DNA of 25,965 bases from Bacillota bacterium (GCA_023488565.1 JAMDDZ010000130.1:1-25965); one strand, 5' to 3'; positions 15,548 through 23,616 are shown, counted from the first letter of the stretch. Program-made: numbers and translations. Notes: generated by a model not told the origin, from the sequence alone.

Positions 15548-15584
15548 TGAGAAAATGATGAGAGAGTCCCAATCGAGTCTGGTG

Positions 15585-15590
15585 TATGAT
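15585..15590. repeat. Left copy of the 6-bp target-site duplication TATGAT
   Basis: TATGAT directly abuts the outer inverted repeat at 15591. The same six bases directly abut the outer inverted repeat ending at 23046. Short repeats in exactly these two positions are the expected scar of transposition. Confidence 0.65.
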
Positions 15591-15605
15591 CTTGACTTTC
15601 GCACC
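15591..15605 (+). repeat. Left terminal inverted repeat of the IS (IRL)
   Basis: CTTGACTTTCGCACC. Matches the reverse complement of 17216-17230 at 13/15 and of 23032-23046 at 14/15. Confidence 0.7.
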
Positions 15606-15642
15606 TCGAAATCACAACAAATATAATGGGGAAAAAGACCGC

Positions 15643-15668
15643 AAAACCCGCATGAATACCGGGTTTTT
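15643..15668 (+). terminator. Rho-independent terminator inside the left IS end
   Basis: AAAACCCG (15643-15650), 9-nt loop, CGGGTTTT (15660-15667) and a further T. Such a hairpin upstream of the transposase would stop transcription entering from the flank, a common safeguard in IS elements. Confidence 0.6.
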
Positions 15669-15752
15669 GGTGTAATTAAGGTATCGTCCAAATCAACCAA
15701 AAACGGAGTGTTATCCTGCGGGAAAATGCTACTGAGATCAAAAAGGTGCTCG

Positions 15753-17133
15753 ATGAACGCCATTATATTTGATGCGATGGGAACCTTCAAACTGAATTCC
15801 ATCATCAGGAAGGCTCATTTCAAGAAACAAGGAGAGTACCGTGTTACCGAAATTTTGGCGCTCATGATTATCCTTCCTCTTCTGCTTCTGAACAGCGTCA
15901 ATAGTTTTTACAAGAGCGAATTCCGGAAGGTCACGCAGATGAAAAAGGACGCCATTGATCGCCTCAAAAACCACGCGATGATGCCGTGGCGGGATATTTT
16001 GTACGGGGTCGCCAAGCGGTTCCAAACGCTAACCAATCCCGAAAAGGTCGTGGCGGACACGTCGGCATTCATCATTGATGATACCACCGACGCGCGGGTC
16101 GGTCGGCGCATCGAAAACGTGTCGTACATCTTCGACCATGTGGTCGGGAAAACCCGGTTAGGGTTCAAAGACCCCGTGCTGGGCTATTTTGATGGAAAAA
16201 GCTTTATCCCGCTGGACTTCAGCATTCATTCGGAAAAAGGGTTACGCGGGAAGCCGCGCATTGTACAGTACAAAAAACCCGGCGTGCCGGGATCACCCGG
16301 AAATACACGGAGACAAGAGTGCACCGTGGATAAAATCACGCAAGCGATGACGATGATCAAGCGCGCAGTCAAACACGGTTTTCGGGCGAAATACGTGCTG
16401 ACGGATAGTGGGTTTCGCAGTAAAGGGTTCATCCAGACGGTGCGGCAGATCAAAAGCCAAGCGCTGCACGTGGTCTGTGGGGTGCGAAAAGATAAGCGTC
16501 AGTACACCTACCAAGGGAAAAAGATGGACGTCAAGGCACTGCACGCGATGGTAAAAAAAAAAGAGGGCAACGCGAAGCGTTGCCGGAAACTCAACACCCG
16601 CTATTTTGAAGTCGTCGAGCAGTAAGAAGGCGTCGGCGACGTCACACTGTACCTGTGCCGATTTCCTTACCAGAAACAGTGGCGCGTGTTTCTGGCCCGA
16701 CACGTCGCTATCCTTTCTGACCATGATGGAAATATACGCCACGCGATGGACGATTGCAGTGTTTTTCAAAGAGATGAAGCAGCATTTGCGACGGAGACAG
16801 TGCCAATCCCGGGATTTTGACGCGCAAATTGCCCACGTCACGACCTACTGTATCCTCTACACCTTTCTGGCGTAGTTCCGGAGGGCCAATGCCTACGCAT
16901 TCTTAGGCGCTCTGTTTGAGGGCATTGTGGCCGAATTGGTGGAGAAAAACTTAGCGCAACGCCTGGGGGAATTGTTCGAGGAACTGTTGCAGGTAGTCAT
17001 TAACTCTATCGCAGAATCGGACTCCGTAGACCTTGTGCCATTTAAACGTTCACCGGAATATGAAGCGCTCAAAGCACTGTTTGAGGAGTCATTCTTGGGC
17101 AATCAGTTACAAGCATTCGATAAGTCCGCATAA
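15753..17133 (+). pseudogene. Broken DDE transposase (IS4 superfamily)
   Basis: From ATG 15753 (MNAIIFDAMGTFKLNS) the frame reads through DDE_Tnp_1-type motifs: ADTSAFIIDD (first Asp), VLTDSGFRSKGF (second Asp) and, in the other frame, YATRWTIAVFFKEMKQHL (Y-x2-R-x6-E-x2-K, the YREK box with the third acid). Three lesions are seen. TAA at 16623 interrupts VVEQ|EGVGDVTLYLCRF. A one-base shift near 16698 moves the frame between VFLA and DTSLSFLTMMEIY. TAG at 16873 interrupts TFLA|FRRANAY. The last part runs to TAA 17131 (LQAFDKSA). If repaired it would be about 460 residues. The A10 run at 16553-16562 does not change frame and is not needed to explain the shift. No active transposase is expected from this copy. 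Confidence 0.85.
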
Positions 17134-17215
17134 ATCGCCACAATAAAATGGTGAAAAGGTGGGAGTTTTCTAGGGTTGGCGGAATGATTGGTGTCTAAAA
17201 ACGCTGTATTGTGTG

Positions 17216-17230
17216 GGTGCGAACCTCAAG
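17216..17230 (-). repeat. Right terminal inverted repeat of the left IS copy (IRR)
   Basis: GGTGCGAACCTCAAG. It is followed by TTATTC, which is not the TATGAT found beside IRL, so this is an internal end of the larger unit. Confidence 0.7.
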
Positions 17231-17344
17231 TTATTCGTTTTTGCCTATCCACACCTTGATCGGCCGTACCGCCTATGCTACCTTGATGGTAACTAATTCC
17301 CCTTTTACTGACACAATCTGACATAGTCTCGCACCAAAGAACAA

Positions 17345-17363
17345 CCAAATTACGACAATTTGG
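17345..17363. promoter_or_regulatory. 7-bp dyad between the IS and the kinase gene
   Basis: CCAAATT (17345-17351) and AATTTGG (17357-17363) around ACGAC. A compact inverted repeat of operator size, about 200 bp before the kinase start. No convincing promoter was found around it. The remainder of 17231-17559 holds only this and the next dyad. Confidence 0.3.
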
Positions 17364-17470
17364 GGCGTTAGCGGGTAAGGCGGCGGAAGTCGTTACCGTT
17401 GCCTATCTACCCATCGTCTTCCGGCGTGGGGGATTGGCGACGGACTGTCAGGGCTGTCGTGTCCAGAAAC

Positions 17471-17517
17471 TGGCGCTATTTGGCCGCGCCAATTCCTATC
17501 GGGCCAAATCTCCGCCA
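17471..17517. promoter_or_regulatory. Two-part inverted repeat just upstream of the kinase gene
   Basis: TGGCG-ct-ATTTGGCC (17471-17485) mirrors GGCCAAAT-ctc-CGCCA (17502-17517), 13 paired bases with a small internal bulge, ending about 43 bp before ATG 17560. It could be a protein-binding site or a leader hairpin. There is no T-run after it. Confidence 0.35.
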
Positions 17518-17559
17518 ATACGGTCTTTCGTTCACAGCGCACATCTTTAGAACTAAAGC

Positions 17560-20500
17560 ATGGGGGATCAGGGCATGTCAGGTGTATCCCGAGACACGGC
17601 GGAGAATTCGAAACTGAGACAGTCTCTGGCCGAACTAGAGCAACAACTAACGGATTTGAGGGCATCCAACGCGGAGTTGCACAGAAGACTCGAAAGGTAT
17701 GAATCGGTTGAAGAAGGATCAGCAAAGGGCGAAGACTTATATCGCAAGATCATCGAGACCACTTCCCAAGGATATTGGCTGATATCTCCGCAATTCGAAA
17801 CTATCGATGCCAACCGAGCTCTCTATGAGATGCTCGGGTATACCAGAGAAGAGTTTATCGGGCACTCAATCCTGGACTATTACGATGAAGAAAATAGGAA
17901 GATCCTTTTTAAGTCCATGTCAGGCATTACCGAACAGAACCGTCGCGGCTACGAAGTAGCTCTTCGCCGAAGGAGCGGAGAACCCGTGCATTGCCTTTTT
18001 AATGTGGCGACCCTACGGGATGAATCGGGTGAAATCAAGGGCTCTTTTGCCCTGGTTACGGATATCACGGACCGCAAACGGGCTGAGGACGTGGTGCGAC
18101 AATCCCGGCACCAGATGGAGGACATCATCAATTTTCTGCCTGACGCAACCTTTGTGATTGACAAGAACGGAACGGTTATATTGTGGAACCGCGCGACGGA
18201 AGAGATGACCGGAATCAAGGCCGCCGATATGGTCGGAAAGGGCAACTATGAGTATTCCATCCCTTTTTACGGCGAGAGGCGCCCAATCCTCATCGATCTA
18301 GCATTGCATCCTGAGAACATTACAGAAGACCACTACAGTTTCATTCGCAAGGAGAAGAACTTCATAGCAACGGAAACGTTTGTCCCAAATCTGCCCAATG
18401 GTGAACGTTTCGTTTTTGGGGTGGCTTCCCCGATTTATGACATCAATGGCAATATCGGGGGCGCAATTGAATCTGTCCGTGATCTGACCTATCGCAAGCA
18501 GGCCGAGACGGCACTGAACGAATCTCAGCGCCGGATGGAGGACATCATCAATTTTCTGCCTGACGCAACCTTTGTGATAGATTCGAACGGAAGGGTTATA
18601 TCGTGGAATCACGCCATAGAAGAGATGACCGGGATCAAGGCTGCCGACATGATCGGGAAGGGCAACTACGAATACGCCGTCCCCTTTTACGGTGAGAGAC
18701 AACCGATCCTCATCGATCTAGTGCTGGACGGGATCCTCCCGGAGCACTACGGTCTGATACGCAGAGAAAAGGATTTCTTGAGTGCCGAAACGTATGCCCC
18801 CGCCCTGCCTGGGAACGGCCGAGTGGTATTTGCCGCGGCTGCGCCCATCTACAACATGGATGGAGTCGTCGTAGGCTCCATAGAGTCCGTGCGTGATGTT
18901 ACTGACCGCAAGAAGGCGGAAGAGGCATTACGGGAAAGCGAGGCCCGCTTCAGGACCATGATGGAACAGTCGCCCGTGGCAACGCAGATGTTTTCCATTG
19001 ACGGCGTTTTGCGGGAAACAAACAAAGCGGCCGAGGATCTGTTCGGCTATTCGGCCAAAGAGATGATCGGCACCAGGAATGTTCTAAAGGACGCACAAGT
19101 AGAGCGGATTGGGGCAACCACTCTAATCAAGCGGGTTCTGGAGGGGGAAACGGTACCTGCAGCAGAGTTTCTGTTCAATATTGCCGAGAGTTTTGGTGGT
19201 AGCGAAAAACAGGTTTGGCTGAAGAGCCGCTTCTATCTCCTTCACGATACGGATGGAAAGGCGAAGAACTTCGTGATCCTGCACGAGGACATCACCGAAC
19301 TGAAGCAGTACCAGCAACACCTTGAAGACATGATCGAGGTGCGAACAACAGAACTTAAGAAAGCCAAGGTGGAGGCCGAGACGGCGACCCGCGCCAAGAG
19401 CGAATTCCTCGCCAACATGAGCCACGAGATTCGCACTCCGATGAACGCGATCATGGGTTTTACGGGGTTGGCACTGAAAACGGAATTGACCCAAAAACAG
19501 CGCGACTACCTGAACAAGATCGACAGCTCGACCAGGGCTCTGCTCGGAGTGATCAATGACATCCTGGACTTCTCCAAAATCGAGGCAGGAAAACTGGAGA
19601 TGGAGGCTGTCGGGTTCCGTCTCGACGAGGTCATGAACAACATAGCCAATATGATGGCGGTTCAGGCAGCCAGGAAGGGAGTTGAACTACTAAACTCCCT
19701 GGCGCCGGATGTTCCCCTCGCCTTGGTAGGGGATCCCTTGCGTATAGGACAGGTGTTGCTGAACCTTGCGAATAACGCCGTCAAGTTTACCCACCACGGT
19801 CACGTGCTGATCCGGGCAGAACTGGCCGACAAAGATGCATCGCGGTGTAGAGTCAGGTTCCGCGTCCAAGATACGGGCATCGGGATGACAAAGGCGCAGA
19901 TCGGCAAACTGTTCACTGCCTTCTCCCAAGCAGACACCTCTACAACCAGGAAGTACGGGGGTAGCGGGCTCGGGCTTACGATTTCCCAGCGTCTCGTAGA
20001 AATGATGGGCGGTGCTATATCCGTCGAAAGCGAGCCGGGTATAGGAAGCACATTCGGTTTCGACGTGGAGTTTCCGCGCCAGGCCGAGGAGAAAGCACAG
20101 CCTGTTGAACTGCGACAGGAATTGGCTGGGTTGCGGGCTTTGGTCGTAGACGACAATGATCTTGCCAGAGAGGTTTTGATGGAGCAACTCCTACCTTTTG
20201 GCGTGATGGCGACGGCGGTCGATTCGGCCGACGCGGCCATCCGCGAGCTCGAAGCGGCACAGGCGGATAGCCCCTACGACTTAGTGTTGATGGACTGGAA
20301 GATGCCTGGAACAGACGGCATCGCCGCCGCCAAGAGAATCATCGCCAACGAAAACTTGGCGCACGCTCCGGCCATTATCATGGTTACGGCATTCGGGCGG
20401 GAAGAAGTCATGAAAAGAATCCAAATGGTCGGCGTGAGCGGATTCCTGATCAAGCCAGTGAACCAATCGCTCCTGTTTGAGACCCTGATGGAGGTACTGG

Positions 20501-21612
20501 GTCGAAGTATAGCCTCAAGTGAGACGCCCTGGAGCACCGCACCGGACGCAATCACAGAGGTGTCCGGAGCGAGGGTACTCCTCGTCGAGGACGCGGTCAT
20601 GAACCAGCAGGTGGCAACCGAGATCCTGGAAGGCGCCGGCGTGGTGGTTGAAGTGGCCAACAACGGTCAGGAGGCTCTAGAAGCAGTTGCCGGATCCCGT
20701 TATGACCTCGTTCTGATGGACGTCCAGATGCCTGTCATGGGCGGGTTCGAAGCCACCCGATTGATTCGGTCGGAGCCAAAAAACGCTCACCTGCCCATCA
20801 TCGCCATGACCGCCCATGCCATGCGTGGGGCGCGCGAAGAGTGCCTAGCGGCAGGGATGAATGACTACATCAGCAAACCCATAGATACGGCACAACTCTT
20901 TTCCGTTATGGCCAAATGGATAACCAAGAAGGAAACAAAGAGGAGCGGAGAAACTCCTGAGCTGCATTCTTCGGTCCCGCCATCACATGAAACCTGGCTG
21001 GATCTTGCCGGGATCGACACCAAAGACGGGCTAAAGAGACTCAACGGCAATCAAGGACTCTATGTAAAACTCCTTCGGACGTTTGCCAAAACGTATGCCG
21101 CTTCGGGCAAAGAGATCAAAGAGGCTTTCAGGGGTGATCCAACCACCGCCGAAAGAATTGCCCATACCGTCAAAGGAGTGGCCGGAAACATATCGGCCAT
21201 CGGAGTTCAACATGCCGCACAGGAACTGGAAATGGCGCTCAAACAAAATGACTTGAACCACGTAGACCCTCTGTTGAGTAGGTTCGAAGAAAAGTTGGCG
21301 CAGGTCGTGACGTCGATAAAAATCCTTGATCAGACCGAAATGGCACGGGACCAGGCTTCGACGGGTGCCGTCGCCGAGGATGCCGGCCGCGAGACTTGCT
21401 CAATGTTGAAGGAACTCAAGACCCAGGTGGAGGACAACAATTTAGCCGCCTGCGATACCTTTGAAACGATTGCGGAGCATCTCGGAACTGGCGATGGCGA
21501 TCAGGAGTTCGAGTTTGGAAGACTCAGGGATAGTCTGGACATCTTTGATTTCGAGACGGCACTAGACGCCATCCAGAAGCTTCTCGGCAAACTGCGCTGC
21601 GCAAGTCAGTGA
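17560..21612 (+). CDS. Hybrid sensor histidine kinase with four PAS domains, two receivers and an HPt domain
   Basis: 1350 residues, no transmembrane segment seen, so a cytosolic sensor. Order: coiled coil (about 15-50), PAS1 (61-170), PAS2 (186-320), PAS3 (326-455), PAS4 (464-590), HisKA with phospho-His622 in FLANMSHEIRTPMNA, HATPase with N box NLANNAVKFT (about 735) and glycine boxes DTGIGM (about 771) and GGSGLGL (about 801), REC1 with Asp912 (VLMDWKMPGTDG), REC2 with Asp1054 (VLMDVQMPVMGG), and HPt with His1202 (RIAHTVKGVAGNI). This is the BarA/RpfC-type internal phosphorelay. PAS2 and PAS3 are a 140-residue tandem duplication. Start: ATG 17560 has no clear ribosome binding site, and ATG 17575 has GGGGGA upstream, so either may be used. 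The next gene begins 19 bp later and is the probable output. Cargo of the composite transposon. Confidence 0.93.
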   Translation: MGDQGMSGVSRDTAENSKLRQSLAELEQQLTDLRASNAELHRRLERYESVEEGSAKGEDLYRKIIETTSQGYWLISPQFETIDANRALYEMLGYTREEFIGHSILDYYDEENRKILFKSMSGITEQNRRGYEVALRRRSGEPVHCLFNVATLRDESGEIKGSFALVTDITDRKRAEDVVRQSRHQMEDIINFLPDATFVIDKNGTVILWNRATEEMTGIKAADMVGKGNYEYSIPFYGERRPILIDLALHPENITEDHYSFIRKEKNFIATETFVPNLPNGERFVFGVASPIYDINGNIGGAIESVRDLTYRKQAETALNESQRRMEDIINFLPDATFVIDSNGRVISWNHAIEEMTGIKAADMIGKGNYEYAVPFYGERQPILIDLVLDGILPEHYGLIRREKDFLSAETYAPALPGNGRVVFAAAAPIYNMDGVVVGSIESVRDVTDRKKAEEALRESEARFRTMMEQSPVATQMFSIDGVLRETNKAAEDLFGYSAKEMIGTRNVLKDAQVERIGATTLIKRVLEGETVPAAEFLFNIAESFGGSEKQVWLKSRFYLLHDTDGKAKNFVILHEDITELKQYQQHLEDMIEVRTTELKKAKVEAETATRAKSEFLANMSHEIRTPMNAIMGFTGLALKTELTQKQRDYLNKIDSSTRALLGVINDILDFSKIEAGKLEMEAVGFRLDEVMNNIANMMAVQAARKGVELLNSLAPDVPLALVGDPLRIGQVLLNLANNAVKFTHHGHVLIRAELADKDASRCRVRFRVQDTGIGMTKAQIGKLFTAFSQADTSTTRKYGGSGLGLTISQRLVEMMGGAISVESEPGIGSTFGFDVEFPRQAEEKAQPVELRQELAGLRALVVDDNDLAREVLMEQLLPFGVMATAVDSADAAIRELEAAQADSPYDLVLMDWKMPGTDGIAAAKRIIANENLAHAPAIIMVTAFGREEVMKRIQMVGVSGFLIKPVNQSLLFETLMEVLGRSIASSETPWSTAPDAITEVSGARVLLVEDAVMNQQVATEILEGAGVVVEVANNGQEALEAVAGSRYDLVLMDVQMPVMGGFEATRLIRSEPKNAHLPIIAMTAHAMRGAREECLAAGMNDYISKPIDTAQLFSVMAKWITKKETKRSGETPELHSSVPPSHETWLDLAGIDTKDGLKRLNGNQGLYVKLLRTFAKTYAASGKEIKEAFRGDPTTAERIAHTVKGVAGNISAIGVQHAAQELEMALKQNDLNHVDPLLSRFEEKLAQVVTSIKILDQTEMARDQASTGAVAEDAGRETCSMLKELKTQVEDNNLAACDTFETIAEHLGTGDGDQEFEFGRLRDSLDIFDFETALDAIQKLLGKLRCASQ

Positions 21613-21631
21613 CGCGGACGGAGGTAATATA

Positions 21632-22549
21632 GTGCAGAAAATTCTGATCGTTGACGACGTGCCGGCCAACATCAAAATCCTACGCGAACTGTTGGTGGGG
21701 AATTACCAACTCTACGTAGCGACCAATGGAAAGATGGCAGTGGAGGTAGCGGAAACCAGACTTCCGGACCTCATCCTGATGGATGTCATGATGCCGGAAG
21801 TGGACGGGATCACGGCGTGCGGTATTCTTAGGAGTCGCTCCCAGACGGCTGGGATCCCGGTTATCTTTATCACCGCTAAGAGCGAGGTCGACGACATGGT
21901 CAGGGGCTTCGAGGCGGGCGGAGTGGACTATGTGACCAAACCGTTCAATCCCTCCGAGCTGAACGCCCGAGTCAAAACGCATCTAGAACTGAAAAGAACA
22001 CGCGAGCAGTTGCAGCTGCGTAACGAACAGCTCAACGATGCCAACGAAAAGCTGCATGTGGCGGCTATGACGGATCCCCTTACTGAACTGCGAAACAGGC
22101 GATATATGACCATGAAAATCGATGAAGAGATGGCACGGGTCACGAGGTCACAAAGGGTATTTTCGTTGATCCTTGTCGATATCGATCACTTTAAGAAGGT
22201 AAACGATCAGTATGGTCACGAATGCGGCGACCAAGTGCTGAAACAGGTATCGGAGGCATTGCGGGCTGGCATCAGGGAACAGGACCATCTTGCCAGATGG
22301 GGTGGCGAGGAGTTTCTTATCCTGCTGCCGGAGACCGACGTGCATGGCGCGATGCTGGTCGCCGAGAGGCTTCGAGAGAACACCGAGGAGACGCAAGTGG
22401 TCTGTCAGAAACACGAGATCAAAGTGACCGCAACTTTTGGCGTCACGGAATACGACCAGTCGGGCAACATGGATAACAGCATAAGGGAAGCCGACAACGC
22501 GCTTTACCTGGGCAAAAAGCGCGGCCGGAACCGTGTGACTGCCCTGTAA
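21632..22549 (+). CDS. Response regulator with GGDEF domain (PleD-like diguanylate cyclase)
   Basis: 305 residues. Receiver 3-120: acidic pair DD at 8-9, phospho-Asp51 (LILMDVMMP) and Lys103 (VTKPF). A coiled-coil linker, about 118-150, follows. The GGDEF domain, 150-303, carries DPLTELRNRR, the metal-binding DIDHFKKVND and the active-site motif GGEEF (224-228). RxxD (Arg215-Asp218) stands five residues before it, the inhibitory I-site that binds product. The enzyme condenses two GTP to c-di-GMP when the receiver is phosphorylated. No EAL domain. GTG 21632 has GGAGGT six bases upstream. It is 19 bp after the kinase gene, which carries the HPt needed to phosphorylate it, and it is followed by a strong terminator. 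Part of the composite transposon cargo. Confidence 0.93.
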   Translation: MQKILIVDDVPANIKILRELLVGNYQLYVATNGKMAVEVAETRLPDLILMDVMMPEVDGITACGILRSRSQTAGIPVIFITAKSEVDDMVRGFEAGGVDYVTKPFNPSELNARVKTHLELKRTREQLQLRNEQLNDANEKLHVAAMTDPLTELRNRRYMTMKIDEEMARVTRSQRVFSLILVDIDHFKKVNDQYGHECGDQVLKQVSEALRAGIREQDHLARWGGEEFLILLPETDVHGAMLVAERLRENTEETQVVCQKHEIKVTATFGVTEYDQSGNMDNSIREADNALYLGKKRGRNRVTAL

Positions 22550-22553
22550 CAAA

Positions 22554-22588
22554 GACAGCGGTTCATCCAGAACCGCTGTCCCTCTTTT
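22554..22588 (+). terminator. Rho-independent terminator of the kinase/cyclase operon
   Basis: GACAGCGGTTC (22554-22564) and GAACCGCTGTC (22570-22580) form an 11-bp perfect stem with a 5-nt loop, followed by CCTCTTTT, starting five bases after the cyclase stop. Confidence 0.9.
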
Positions 22589-22815
22589 ATAAGTTTTTAT
22601 TGACCTATAGCCTAAAAGAGAAAAGCCCGACTAGCAGCCAGGCTTGAGGGTGTAAAATATAGGTTCGGTTAAATGATCACTTGGCAAGGGCTTGGTAAAC
22701 CTTGAGCGATAGTCGAACGCGGTAGTATATCTGGAAACCGCGAGCTAGAGCGATACTGCAGCACTTACCGTGTTGTGGTGGATCGTTACAGAGTTTCCTA
22801 CGACGCGGTCTCGCT
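22589..22815. other. Spacer between cargo terminator and IS remnant
   Basis: No gene is seen. There is one loose dyad, CGCGGT...ACCGCG, near 22718-22742. Similarity to the left IS copy is not detectable before about 22816, so the left part of the second IS was replaced or has decayed beyond recognition. Confidence 0.4.
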
Positions 22816-23046
22816 AATGCCTACGCATCCTTAAGCGCTCTGTTTGAGAGCATTGTGGCCGAATTGGTGGAGAAAAACTTAGCGCAAAAGCACTGTTTGA
22901 GGAGTCATTCTTGGGCAATCAGTTACAAGCATTCGATAAGTCCGCATAAATCGCCACAATAAAATGGGGAAAAGGGGGGAGTTTTCAAGGGTTGGTGGAA
23001 TGATTGGCGTCTAAAAACGCTGTATTGTGTGGGTGCGAAACTCAAG
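22816..23046 (+). mobile_element. Right-end remnant of a second copy of the same IS
   Basis: From AATGCCTACGCATCC on, this stretch follows the left copy (16888-17230) with few substitutions: FEGIVAELVEKNLAQ-coding part, LQAFDKSA and its TAA, then the 3' non-coding end and inverted repeat. One internal deletion removes the equivalent of 16960-17071 (112 bp) between short similar sequences (AGCGCAA and AGCGCTCAAA) and breaks the frame. Same orientation as the left copy. Confidence 0.85.
23032..23046 (-). repeat. Outer right terminal inverted repeat
   Basis: GGTGCGAAACTCAAG, whose reverse complement matches the left terminal repeat 15591-15605 at 14 of 15 bases, a better match than the left copy's own right end. 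Confidence 0.7.
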
Positions 23047-23052
23047 TATGAT
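23047..23052. repeat. Right copy of the 6-bp target-site duplication TATGAT
   Basis: Directly follows the outer right inverted repeat. Identical to 15585-15590 beside the left end. Confidence 0.65.
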
Positions 23053-23071
23053 TTTTAGGGGGTGTTGTGAA

Positions 23072-23548
23072 GTGAGCTTCCGACGCGTCGACAGTGCGGG
23101 TGTCATTATGCCACCACCCCTTATTTACGGTGGCGGCATAGTGTTAGGTGCGGTACTGGAATGGGCGGTGCCTTTGCGAGTTCAGGTTTTACAATACCTA
23201 TTTTTCCGTGGCCTAGGACTAATCCTGCTATTGGGTTCCGTTGTGGTGTCGTTGTGGGCGCTCCGGGTATTAAGTGCCTTGGGTACCAGCGCAGACCCCA
23301 ACCAACCGACATTAGTTGTGGCGGATTCAGGTCCTTTTGCGTTCTCCCGGAATCCCTTGTATTTATCCTTAACGTGGCTTCAATTGGGTTTGGGACTGGT
23401 TTTGGCGTGGCCTTGGTTGTGGATTACCCTCGTCGCCGTGATGTGGCTGATGACCCATGGGGTCATCGATCGGGAGGAGCAATATCTCGAGAATAAGTTT
23501 GGGGTTCAATATTTGAATTACAAGGTACGGGTACGGCGCTGGATTTAA
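23072..23548 (+). CDS. Isoprenylcysteine carboxyl methyltransferase (ICMT/PEMT-like) family membrane protein
   Basis: About 158 residues from GTG 23072 (AGGGGGTG about nine bases upstream). ATG 23048 is also in frame but overlaps the transposon scar. Four hydrophobic segments are seen at about residues 16-32, 38-62, 100-118 and 118-133. The family's conserved core reads GPFAFSRNPLYLSL (around 90-103), with the RNP-x-Y motif, followed by EEQYLENKFGVQYLNYKVRVRRW, with Glu-Glu and the Tyr-x2-Y-x3-V-x-R-W tail. Enzymes of this fold methylate isoprenylcysteine, phospholipid headgroups or other small lipidic substrates using S-adenosylmethionine. The substrate in bacteria is mostly unknown. The gene's original upstream region has been displaced by the 7.5-kb insertion, so its promoter may now be supplied by, or lost to, the element. 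It converges on the lipoprotein gene across a shared terminator. Confidence 0.85.
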   Translation: MSFRRVDSAGVIMPPPLIYGGGIVLGAVLEWAVPLRVQVLQYLFFRGLGLILLLGSVVVSLWALRVLSALGTSADPNQPTLVVADSGPFAFSRNPLYLSLTWLQLGLGLVLAWPWLWITLVAVMWLMTHGVIDREEQYLENKFGVQYLNYKVRVRRWI

Positions 23549-23581
23549 TCCATGGTCTCCCCGCAACATTCAGTGGATAAG

Positions 23582-23616
23582 AAACGGTCGCCAAGCCGAA
23601 CTTGACGACCGTTTTT
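23582..23616. terminator. Bidirectional rho-independent terminator
   Basis: AAACGGTCG-c-CAAG, loop CCGAA, CTTG-a-CGACCGTTTTT: 13 pairs and one mismatch, T-run on the plus side and A-run (T on the minus strand) on the other. It lies between the convergent ends at 23548 and 23620 and can serve both genes. Confidence 0.85.

Larger units (their letters stand above)
15591..17230 (+). mobile_element. IS4-superfamily insertion sequence, decayed, about 1.64 kb
   Basis: Bounded by inverted repeats CTTGACTTTCGCACC (15591-15605) and GGTGCGAACCTCAAG (17216-17230), 13 of 15 matching. It contains a single DDE transposase frame, now broken (15753-17133). A terminator hairpin lies in its left end. The right 150 bp are repeated almost unchanged at 22895-23046, which independently fixes the right boundary, since similarity stops after CTCAAG. 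Confidence 0.75.
15591..23046. mobile_element. Composite-transposon-like unit carrying a hybrid kinase and a diguanylate cyclase
   Basis: Two same-orientation copies of one IS, a near full-length but decayed copy at the left (15591-17230) and a 231-bp right-end remnant (22816-23046), flank a 5.6-kb segment with two signalling genes. The outermost ends, CTTGACTTTCGCACC (15591-15605) and the reverse complement of 23032-23046, match at 14 of 15 bases. Outside them lies the same TATGAT on both sides. The left IS copy by itself is followed by TTATTC at 17231, so its own ends are not flanked by a repeat. The cargo prefers CTG/CTC, GAG and ATC codons more than its neighbours, which use TTG freely. 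A composite transposon, or integration of an IS-plus-cargo circle into a resident IS, would both give this layout. Neither copy now encodes an intact transposase. Confidence 0.6.

Noticed and set aside
16553..16562. A10 run in the transposase as a programmed frameshift or slippage site
   Set aside because: The conserved translation continues in the same frame well past the run (RYFEVV, GDVTLYLCRF). The real shift is about 140 bp downstream near 16698 and is accompanied by two nonsense codons.
15591..17230. Simple single-IS insertion with its own target repeat
   Set aside because: The bases after 17230 (TTATTC) do not match TATGAT before 15591. The match is found only at 23047.
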